Assembly (NCBI GenBank): GCA_028288395.1
Contig: JAQBNV010000292.1
Coordinates: forward strand, 1 to 5,173
Reading direction: 5' to 3'
From: Adhaeribacter sp.
GTDB lineage: Bacteria > Bacteroidota > Bacteroidia > Cytophagales > Hymenobacteraceae
DNA: 5,173 nucleotides
A program made the translations under genes and the position numbers. The notes under the pieces were generated by a model. That model saw only the letters and a program-made list of their open reading frames with translations. It was not told where the DNA came from and searched no databases. Below are positions 1-4,458 of this stretch, in pieces (positions within the stretch are counted from its first letter, which is position 1; each line of letters opens with the position of its first letter).

Positions 1-627
1 GGGCAAAGCTTCTACGGTAAAACCGGCGTTTTTGAGGCTTCTTTTAAAACTGCCCTTGGCGCAGTAGCTTACCAGCGCGCCGCCGGCCTGCAACGACTCG
101 TAAAGTTTAATAAATATGGCATCGGTCCAAAGTTCGGGCTGTTTTTCCGGCGCGAAGGCATCAAAGTAAACCAGGTGGTAGTAATCGGTGGGCAGGGTAT
201 AGGTTTCCAGGTCGTGATTTATTTTGCGGAGCTCGAAGTTTGGTAACACCGGCACCGGTTCGTGCCAGGGCGCGTTGTGCAACTGGGGCAAATAATCCAG
301 CAGTTCCGGGTTCAGAATAAATTTATCGAAACGCATTTCTTCCACCAGTTCTACCGGTACGGGATATTTTTCGAGGGCTTCGTACTGTACCTGGTGCGGC
401 TTTCCCATTACGTGTTGCAGCGTAAGCAAAGCATTCAGGCCCGTACCAAAACCAATTTCCAGGAGCTTAACCGCGGGCTGCCGCTCCAGGGCAAACTCCA
501 GGCCGGCCCGGATAAAAACGTGCAGCGATTCCTGTAAGGCCCCGTTTATGGAGTGGTAATGCTCGTTCAGTTCCGGTACAAAAAGGGTGGTAGAACCGTC
601 TTTGGTTTCTCTGATTTCTGTTTTCAT
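1..627 (-). CDS. mnmD: tRNA 5-methylaminomethyl-2-thiouridine(34) methyltransferase MnmD, 3' end cut by window edge
   Basis: The frame is open from an ATG at 627-625 to base 1 (209 codons, no stop), so only the extreme C-terminus is missing. MnmD is the stand-alone, SAM-dependent cytosolic enzyme that makes the last methyl transfer to the wobble uridine (nm5s2U to mnm5s2U) in tRNA; in enterobacteria this domain is fused to an oxidase as MnmC. Visible features are the family signature HYHSINGALQESLHVFI (residues 23-39), SAM-binding motif I LEIGFGTGLNALLT (56-69), an acidic residue after the second strand (YEALEKYPV, 82-90), and the active-site-region block VYFDAFAPEKQPELWT (153-168). The family is roughly 220 residues long, so little is lost. 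The start fits the family N-terminus (MKTEIRETKDGSTTL) and there is no Shine-Dalgarno. The gene is divergent from the thioesterase gene. The family call is firm; the exact tRNA substrate in this organism is inferred. Confidence 0.93.
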   Translation of the reverse strand, partial: MKTEIRETKDGSTTLFVPELNEHYHSINGALQESLHVFIRAGLEFALERQPAVKLLEIGFGTGLNALLTLQHVMGKPHQVQYEALEKYPVPVELVEEMRFDKFILNPELLDYLPQLHNAPWHEPVPVLPNFELRKINHDLETYTLPTDYYHLVYFDAFAPEKQPELWTDAIFIKLYESLQAGGALVSYCAKGSFKRSLKNAGFTVEALP

Positions 628-850
628 GCGTAGCTGGTCTTATTTATTCTCTAATATGAAAATATATTCCTAAACTTGCCTGCTAACGACCGGAAATTAA
701 CCATAAGCTTAGTGGATTAAGATAAATAGCGAAACCGAAGCGGAAATTCACGCGGTATCAGCTTCTTTTATCACGGTTTTGGTAAAGCCGGTGTCCGGTA
801 ATTATTGGCCTGCGTTGTTGGCGCTTACATTCCTTAAATTATTCATTTAA

Positions 851-1285
851 ATGCCCCGTGTTAAAATTGATTTACCTGCTACCTTTTCTTTTGCCACCAC
901 GGTTACGGTAAGAATAACCGATATTAATTACGGCGGCCACCTGGGGAATGATGCCCTCTTGTCTTTGCTGCACGAAGCCCGCGTCCAATTTTTGCAGTAC
1001 CACGGATATACCGAGCTGAACGTAGCTGGCAAAAGTTTGATTATGGCCGATGTGGCCATCGAATACAAAGGCGAAAGTTTCCGGGGCGATGTCCTGACCA
1101 TTCAAATGGCCGCACATGATTTTACCAAATACGGTTTTGATATGGTGTACCGCGTAACAAACCAACTGCAGAAACTGATAGCGGTGGCTAAAACCGGCAT
1201 GATCTGCTTTGATTACACGACCCGCAAGGTAGTTTCCTTGCCTCCGGCTGTAGCCGAACAGTTAAGCAATATGGAAGCCGGGTAG
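851..1285 (+). CDS. Hotdog-fold acyl-CoA thioesterase (4HBT/YbgC-like family)
   Basis: This 144-residue protein has the length and pattern of single-domain hotdog thioesterases, which hydrolyse acyl-CoA thioesters in the cytosol. The N-terminal strand and active-site loop read VRITDINYGGHLGNDALLSL (residues 20-39). They lead into the long central helix LLHEARVQFLQYHGY (39-53) and then the strands IMADVAIEYKGESFRGD (64-80), LTIQMAAHDFTKYGFDMVY (82-100) and LIAVAKTGMICFDYTTRKVV (109-128). The usual D-x-D of YbgC-type enzymes reads D24-x-N26 here, so the residue matching the catalytic Asp of YbgC/4-HBA-CoA thioesterase is Asn. The GGHLGND variant is, to my knowledge, typical of one subfamily rather than a sign of decay. 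The ATG at 851 is the only reasonable start and has no Shine-Dalgarno, as is normal for Bacteroidota. The physiological substrate cannot be told from sequence or context. Confidence 0.88.
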   Translation: MPRVKIDLPATFSFATTVTVRITDINYGGHLGNDALLSLLHEARVQFLQYHGYTELNVAGKSLIMADVAIEYKGESFRGDVLTIQMAAHDFTKYGFDMVYRVTNQLQKLIAVAKTGMICFDYTTRKVVSLPPAVAEQLSNMEAG

Positions 1286-1357
1286 TAAAGCCAGGGCTAC
1301 CCCGATTAAGTTTGTAGAGGAGGCTGGACGATTTCTGTATATTCGTTCAATAGCGTC

Positions 1358-1373
1358 CCGGATTTCAATCCGG
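1358..1373. repeat. Perfect REP-like palindrome in the intergenic gap
   Basis: The 16-base sequence CCGGATTTCAATCCGG has two perfectly complementary 7-base arms separated by only two bases. It lies 73 bp past the thioesterase stop and has no T-tract after it, so it does not look like an intrinsic terminator. GC-rich short palindromes of this kind occur in many copies in Bacteroidota genomes, some linked to REP-associated (Y1) transposases. That this is one of them is an inference; only one full copy is present here, plus an isolated half-site (CCGGATTTC) at 1919-1927. Confidence 0.45.
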
Positions 1374-1387
1374 TATTATGCTAATAA

Positions 1388-1395
1388 TAAATTTG
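1388..1395 (+). promoter_or_regulatory. Possible -7 element (TAAATTTG) for the small orphan gene
   Basis: TAAATTTG matches the Bacteroidota -7 consensus TAnnTTTG exactly. The -33 site at the correct 21-bp spacing reads TTC (1364-1366) rather than TTG and falls inside the REP-like palindrome. If used, the transcript would have a leader of about 135 nt before the ATG at 1539. A second exact TAnnTTTG (TAAGTTTG) at 1307-1314 has no TTG partner. The evidence is weak because the motif is short. Confidence 0.25.
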
Positions 1396-1538
1396 GAAGC
1401 TTTGCAGGGCAGTAGCTTGTAACTTTAGCGGTACAAAGAGGTTGGAAAATTACTCGGTTTTGCTATATAATACTATTGATAATGAACCAATTAGCGGCTA
1501 AAAGGGTTTTGTATTAGAATGTTATAAAATTGCATCTG

Positions 1539-1733
1539 ATGAATAACGAAAAATTTAAGCAGAAGATGGCAGCGCTGGAAAAGGAACGGGAGGCTTATAT
1601 AGCCCGGTTAACGCCGGAAGGACAACAGGAGTTTAAACAAAAGCAAAAAGAATTTAACGAACTCCAGTATATAAGTGATTCGGGTTTCCGGTTATTTCCC
1701 GGTGACGAAAAATCTGCCAGAAAAGATAAATAA
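1539..1733 (+). CDS. Small charged hypothetical protein, 64 aa
   Basis: I do not recognise this family. From the ATG at 1539 the product is 64 residues, mostly helical and highly charged. A first helix, rich in Lys/Glu, covers about residues 3-24 (EKFKQKMAALEKEREAYIAR). A second follows after Thr-Pro at about 26-44 (EGQQEFKQKQKEFNELQ), and the tail is short and polar with FRLFPGDEK at 50-58. The spacing of hydrophobic residues suggests an amphipathic hairpin or short coiled coil. There is no signal peptide, membrane segment or cysteine. The frame also allows an upstream TTG at 1530, but the ATG three codons later is preferred. The gene is monocistronic, with a strong intrinsic terminator 36 bp after the stop, which supports its being expressed. 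Role unknown. Confidence 0.65.
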   Translation: MNNEKFKQKMAALEKEREAYIARLTPEGQQEFKQKQKEFNELQYISDSGFRLFPGDEKSARKDK

Positions 1734-1769
1734 ATATAAAAACGGCTTAATGCCGGCTAAATAGATAGG

Positions 1770-1807
1770 TAAACCGGAAAGACTAATATTTTTCCGGTTT
1801 ATTTTTT
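1770..1807 (+). terminator. Strong intrinsic terminator after the 64-aa gene
   Basis: A perfect 11-bp stem pairs 1770-1780 with 1791-1801 (TAAACCGGAAA with TTTCCGGTTTA) around a 10-base loop, and six consecutive T follow at 1802-1807. This is a textbook rho-independent terminator for rightward transcription from the small gene. It should also insulate rlmN from upstream read-through. Confidence 0.85.
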
Positions 1808-1832
1808 GCTCCTCCGTTTCTATCCTGTTTAA

Positions 1833-1886
1833 CCCATAATTAATGAAAGCGGGGCATAGCTTTGGTTATGGGAATGAGCCCGCTTT
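1833..1886 (+). other. Two interleaved inverted repeats (possible pseudoknot)
   Basis: Stem A pairs CCCATAA (1833-1839) with TTATGGG (1866-1872). Stem B pairs AAAGCGGG (1846-1853) with CCCGCTTT (1879-1886). The order is A5', B5', A3', B3', so both stems together would make an H-type pseudoknot with connecting segments of 6, 12 and 6 nt. A competing 5-bp pairing, AAAGC (1846-1850) with GCTTT (1859-1863), is also possible. The element lies between the terminator of the small gene and the rlmN promoter, and no nearby promoter clearly transcribes it. It matches no riboswitch class I can recognise. Stem B followed by TTTT could alternatively be a weak back-up terminator. Confidence 0.35.
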
Positions 1887-1927
1887 TAAGCTGGATTATT
1901 TCTTAAAAAAATATTTTGCCGGATTTC

Positions 1928-1947
1928 GGGCGGGGAGGGTTAACGGG
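1928..1947 (+). other. Canonical G-quadruplex motif upstream of rlmN
   Basis: Four G-tracts occur in 20 bases: GGG, C, GGGG, A, GGG, TTAAC, GGG. This fits the G3-N(1-7) rule with very short first and second loops. It stands out in an AT-rich intergenic stretch and lies about 60 bp upstream of the rlmN -7 element, on the non-template strand. Folding and any effect on transcription are inference. Confidence 0.45.
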
Positions 1948-2005
1948 CCGGTAAACAGGTAGTAAGGGATTGCCCCAATATGAAACTCTTCGCTTTTATT
2001 TTTTG

Positions 2006-2013
2006 TACCTTTG
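2006..2013 (+). promoter_or_regulatory. rlmN promoter, -7 element TACCTTTG
   Basis: TACCTTTG is an exact match to the Bacteroidota sigma-A -7 consensus TAnnTTTG. The rlmN ATG begins at 2018, only four bases beyond it, so transcription should start at or within a few bases of the start codon. No TTG is found 19-21 bp upstream, so the -33 half is poor. The position also argues strongly against the in-frame TTG at 1970 as the start of rlmN. Confidence 0.6.
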
Positions 2014-2017
2014 TAGT

Positions 2018-3076
2018 ATGATAGCGATTCAACCGAAAAAAGATATACGTAAACTTTCGCTCGACGAACTGAAATCTTGGTTCGTAGAAAACGGCGAGAA
2101 ACCATTCCGCGCCAAACAGGTTTATGAATGGCTGTGGAAACACGCGGCTCCGTCATTTGCAGAGATGAACAACGTTTCGCTGCCTTTGCGCGAAAAACTA
2201 CACGAGCATTTTGCCATTAATCGGGTGCAGGTAGCTAACCAGCAGGTGAGCAAAGACGGCACCATTAAATCGGCTTTTCGGCTGTTCGACGGCAATATTG
2301 TGGAAGGCGTACTTATTCCCCACGAAGGACGTATGACGGCCTGCGTATCGAGCCAGGTGGGCTGCTCGCTGACCTGTAAGTTTTGCGCTACCGGCTACAT
2401 GGAGCGGAAACGCAACCTTGATGCCGCCGAAATATACGACCAGGTGGTGCTGATAAATGAGCAATGCCAGCAGCAGTATAATACCCCGCTCACCAATATT
2501 GTGTATATGGGTATGGGCGAGCCTTTGCTAAATTATGCCAACGTGGTAAAAAGTGTGGAGCGGATTACGGCCCCCGACGGCCTGAACATGGCGGCCCGGC
2601 GCATTACCATCAGCACGGCCGGCATCTCCAAAATGATTAAGAAACTAGCCGACGACGGCGTGAAAGCCAACCTGGCCTTATCGTTGCACGCTGCCAACGA
2701 TATTAAGCGGAACGAAATAATGCCGATTAATGAAACCAATTCGCAGGAGACATTATCGGAAGCTTTGAAATATTATCACCAGGTTACCGGTCGCAAAGTT
2801 ACCTACGAGTATATTGTGTTCGAGAATTTTAATGATACCCTGCAGGATGCCGAAGAGTTGCTGCGTTTTTCACGCCTGATTCCGTGCAAGGTAAACCTGA
2901 TCGAATACAACCCCATAGCGGCTGCGCTTTTCCGCAACACCGATGAGGATCACTTGTCTAAATTTGTGTATTATCTCGCCGACCGGGGCGTGCAGGTAAA
3001 TGTGCGGCGGAGCCGGGGTAAGGATATTGATGCGGCCTGCGGACAGCTGGCTACAAAAGAAAAACAGCTTGCCTAA
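2018..3076 (+). CDS. rlmN: Dual-specificity rRNA/tRNA adenine-C2 methyltransferase RlmN (radical SAM)
   Basis: RlmN is a cytosolic [4Fe-4S] radical-SAM enzyme that methylates C2 of A2503 in 23S rRNA and of A37 in a subset of tRNAs, which helps decoding accuracy and nascent-chain sensing. The 352-residue product has the usual family length. Residues 1-90 form the N-terminal RNA-binding accessory domain (LDELKSWFVENGEKPFRAKQ). The radical-SAM cluster motif is C116-x3-C120-x2-C123 (GCSLTCKFCATGYM). GMGEPLLNY (165-173) is the SAM-binding GEP motif and LSLHA (221-225) is a further conserved block. The two cysteines of the ping-pong mechanism are present: C341 in DIDAACGQL (methyl carrier, equivalent to E. 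coli Cys355) and C109 in TACVSSQVGC (equivalent to Cys118). E96 fits the conserved Glu105 position. The ATG at 2018 is chosen over an in-frame TTG at 1970 because the extra 16 residues are unlike the family and overlap the promoter. The gene is monocistronic. Confidence 0.97.
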   Translation: MIAIQPKKDIRKLSLDELKSWFVENGEKPFRAKQVYEWLWKHAAPSFAEMNNVSLPLREKLHEHFAINRVQVANQQVSKDGTIKSAFRLFDGNIVEGVLIPHEGRMTACVSSQVGCSLTCKFCATGYMERKRNLDAAEIYDQVVLINEQCQQQYNTPLTNIVYMGMGEPLLNYANVVKSVERITAPDGLNMAARRITISTAGISKMIKKLADDGVKANLALSLHAANDIKRNEIMPINETNSQETLSEALKYYHQVTGRKVTYEYIVFENFNDTLQDAEELLRFSRLIPCKVNLIEYNPIAAALFRNTDEDHLSKFVYYLADRGVQVNVRRSRGKDIDAACGQLATKEKQLA

Positions 3077-3098
3077 GGCAAGCTGCTTTCTGTTATTT
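3055..3098. terminator. Shared bidirectional terminator; rlmN stop codon is the hairpin loop
   Basis: CAGCTTGCC (3065-3073) and GGCAAGCTG (3077-3085) form a perfect 9-bp stem whose three-base loop is exactly the rlmN stop codon TAA (3074-3076). On the plus strand a T-rich but interrupted tract follows (3087-3098). On the minus strand the hairpin is followed by TTTTTCTTTT (complement of 3064-3055), a stronger tail. It therefore probably ends rlmN and also the leftward transcript from the promoter at 3498-3467. The last four rlmN codons (Lys-Gln-Leu-Ala) form or adjoin the 5' arm. Confidence 0.75.
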
Positions 3099-3203
3099 AA
3101 TTATCCACCACAAATAATTAAAATCACCCAAACTTAATCAGGAGCTCTTCTATATGGCTGCCTCCGCTAGTTAATCCAGGACCCAGGGCAGCCTTTAATA
3201 TAT

Positions 3204-3448
3204 TTAAATCTCATTCGGTTCTTTTAAAGCGGCTAACTTTTGCTGCACCAGACCACCGATCTGTTTTGGCGAATATTTAACCTCTTCTAAGCAAATCTTT
3301 ATTCGAAACACTTCCTGCTTCGCGGCCGGGTTTAAATCAGCGTTAGCGTTTCTGCTGCTAACCTGCCGGTCTTTGCTATAAACCTGTATTTGTTACAATT
3401 GTTTTCTACCTGTGCTAATTCTAATATTTTTAGAAGGCTAATAGATAA
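3204..3448 (-). pseudogene. Remnant of a small minus-strand gene (frameshift, no ATG)
   Basis: Two overlapping minus-strand open frames lack an ATG but read like protein. Frame A (3448-3335, then a stop at 3334-3332) gives 38 residues including LLKILELAQVENN and KYRFIAKTGRLAAETLT. Frame B (3392-3207, stop 3206-3204) gives 62 residues, of which the last 45 look genuine: DLNPAAKQEVFRIKICLEEV, then KYSPKQIGGLVQQKLAALKE. A single-base shift near 3335-3350 would join them into a protein of roughly 80 residues, helical and charged. An ATT at 3442-3440 lies where a start would be expected after the promoter at 3498-3467. I do not recognise the family. It could instead be a non-coding RNA gene, a real gene with a sequencing indel, or chance, but the amino-acid pattern and the promoter favour a broken gene. 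Confidence 0.45.
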
Positions 3449-3461
3449 TTATCAATTGATA
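3444..3461. repeat. Two overlapping perfect palindromes at the start of the remnant's transcript
   Basis: GATAATTATC (3444-3453) and TATCAATTGATA (3450-3461) are each perfect palindromes and share four bases. They lie directly downstream of the -7 element of the leftward promoter, around the expected transcription start. That is a common place for a repressor operator. The sequence is AT-rich, so chance is possible, and no regulator can be assigned. Confidence 0.35.
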
Positions 3462-3466
3462 TGCTA

Positions 3467-3498
3467 CAAATATACGGATATTTTCAATAAAGTTGCAA
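3467..3498 (-). promoter_or_regulatory. Full consensus Bacteroidota promoter driving leftward transcription
   Basis: Read on the minus strand, TTG (3498-3496) is followed after exactly 21 bp by TATATTTG (3474-3467). Both elements match the TTG/TAnnTTTG consensus perfectly and the spacing is within the known 19-21 bp range. Transcription should begin near 3460 and run into the gene remnant, ending at the terminator near 3055, which gives a transcript of about 400 nt. It is the best promoter in the window although no intact gene follows. Confidence 0.65.
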
Positions 3499-3546
3499 AA
3501 ACGTTGTAAAATTAATAAAAAAATTTTCGAAAAAGCTTTACCAGGA

Positions 3547-4296
3547 TTAGAAACTCATGCCCATGCGGAATAAAATACGCTGATAATGATTGCTTTGCGT
3601 GGTCGTTCGGTTGCCGCTGCGGGTTTCGGCGGATGCCTTCTGGTTGCGGTATCCCAGGTTGATAATGAACGCCCGGGTTTTAGAAGAATTAAATTTTAAC
3701 CCCAAGGTAGGGCTCCATAAAAAGCCGCCGTCCTGGTTGGCTGGCAGGTTGGGGTTGCTTAGCCAATCTAGGGCATAACCGGCATCCAGGCCATAATAAG
3801 GGCGCACCTTGGTTTTCGTGATGTCGCCCCGAATGCCCAAGGCAACCGGTAACAAGGTAACGGGACCGTAAGTATCGATGCCGGTAGTAAGGCCAACGGC
3901 CAGCACCGGGAAAAACTGGTAACCGTTAAACGTTTGCAGGCTGAGATCCAGGCTACGGCCCGGATCGGAAAATTCGTTTACCCGGGACCGGTAACCGACA
4001 CTTAAGCCAAACTCGGTGATATTCTGGTAACCGCGGGTATACGGGTATTGGAAAGTCGACGGCGCGTATTCGCGGGCTACCCGCGCTACTTCCTCCTGGT
4101 TAAAAACAAATAAATTCTGGCCAATCGTTTCTATCCGGACAAAAGCCGGCGATGCGCTTTCCTGCAGTTGCCCCCGGAGGATGCTGCCGTTCTTTAAATA
4201 TACCACATCCTGCCAGCCTTTTATCTGGGCCAGCAAGGAGGCAGGTAAAAACAAAAACAGGAAAACAGGTAATAAAAAGGAACGGTAAAGTGGCAT
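3547..4296 (-). CDS. Exported outer-membrane beta-barrel protein, hypothetical
   Basis: The product is 249 residues from the ATG at 4296-4294; an in-frame TTG one codon earlier is less likely. A clear Sec signal peptide covers residues 1-23: Arg5, then the hydrophobic core FLLPVFLFLFLPASLLA, with cleavage likely before Gln24. The mature N-terminus holds a small beta-rich module, DVVYLKNGSILRGQL (30-44) with VRIETIGQNLFVFNQEEVARV (53-73), a pattern common in front of Bacteroidota barrel proteins. From about 93 on, alternating strands (ITEFGLSVGYRSR, LAVGLTTGIDTYG, VRPYYGLDAGYALDW, WSPTLGLKF, AFIINLGYRNQ) end in ILFRMGMSF, with the C-terminal Phe typical of barrels folded by the Bam complex. 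It is probably an eight-strand or similar barrel; function is unknown. It has its own promoter and lies 162 bp downstream of the LVIVD gene. Confidence 0.8.
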   Translation of the reverse strand: MPLYRSFLLPVFLFLFLPASLLAQIKGWQDVVYLKNGSILRGQLQESASPAFVRIETIGQNLFVFNQEEVARVAREYAPSTFQYPYTRGYQNITEFGLSVGYRSRVNEFSDPGRSLDLSLQTFNGYQFFPVLAVGLTTGIDTYGPVTLLPVALGIRGDITKTKVRPYYGLDAGYALDWLSNPNLPANQDGGFLWSPTLGLKFNSSKTRAFIINLGYRNQKASAETRSGNRTTTQSNHYQRILFRMGMSF

Positions 4297-4351
4297 CAAA
4301 AAAATATTAAAGGCTTACAAAGAGCTTTAGGTAAGTAAATCAGGACTTACG

Positions 4352-4359
4352 CAAAAATA
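4352..4359 (-). promoter_or_regulatory. Probable -7 element (TATTTTTG) for the beta-barrel gene
   Basis: On the minus strand, 4359-4352 reads TATTTTTG, an exact TAnnTTTG match, giving a leader of about 50 nt before the ATG at 4296. No TTG lies at 19-21 bp; the nearest (4392-4390) is 30 bp away, so the -33 half is weak. Just upstream is an inverted repeat GGTTA/TAACC (4370-4374 with 4378-4382), well placed for a regulator, and an 8-bp palindrome GTTGCAAC (4386-4393). Confidence 0.45.
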
Positions 4360-4434
4360 CCGCATTAAAGGTTAAAATAACCGTTGTTGCAACTTTTTAC
4401 CTACAACTGGCCGGGTAAAAGCCGCGGCAAGGGT

Positions 4435-4450
4435 GGCTTTGCGTAAAGCC
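4435..4450. terminator. Short hairpin after the LVIVD gene, possible weak terminator
   Basis: GGCTTT (4435-4440) and AAAGCC (4445-4450) form a perfect 6-bp stem with a four-base loop, 8 bp past the stop of the LVIVD-repeat gene. In the direction of that gene no T-tract follows, so it may act as an mRNA 3'-end stabiliser rather than a terminator. The T-rich side faces the plus strand, where no gene needs it. Confidence 0.3.
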
Positions 4451-4458
4451 TATAATTA

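Larger units (their letters stand above)
3077..3546. other. 470-bp intergenic stretch between rlmN and the beta-barrel gene
   Basis: No intact gene is present. From left to right it holds the downstream arm of the shared terminator (3077-3098) and an inverted repeat GGCTGCC/GGCAGCC (3156-3162 with 3187-3193) without a T-tract. Next come the minus-strand gene remnant (3204-3448), overlapping palindromes (3444-3461) and a consensus leftward promoter (3467-3498). The last part is a very AT-rich run (3500-3540) beyond the stop of the beta-barrel gene. That run includes TTTTCGAAAA, and I see no clean terminator for the barrel gene in it. Confidence 0.6.

Noticed and set aside
262..537. Plus-strand open frame of 91 codons
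   Set aside because: It lies antisense to the strongly supported mnmD coding sequence and its product has no recognisable pattern.
628..850. Promoters in the mnmD/thioesterase divergent gap
   Set aside because: Only partial matches exist (TATATTTT on the minus strand, nothing good on the plus strand), not enough to place a site.
872..1165. Minus-strand open frame of 97 codons
   Set aside because: It is the antisense shadow of the thioesterase gene, whose family motifs are clear.
1280..1302. Inverted repeat GGGTAG/CTACCC over the thioesterase stop codon as a terminator
   Set aside because: The stem is only 6 bp, the loop is 11 bases and no T-tract follows, so it is too weak to call.
1970..2017. 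TTG-initiated 16-residue extension of RlmN
   Set aside because: It overlaps a perfect -7 promoter element and is unlike RlmN N-termini; the ATG at 2018 gives the usual family length.
1896..2156. Minus-strand open frames of 86 and 67 codons over the rlmN 5' end
   Set aside because: They overlap the rlmN promoter and start antisense, overlap each other in different frames, and show no family features.
3156..3193. GGCTGCC/GGCAGCC repeat as a second rlmN terminator
   Set aside because: It has a 7-bp stem with a 24-base loop and only a short interrupted T-run after it; the hairpin at 3065-3085 is far better placed.
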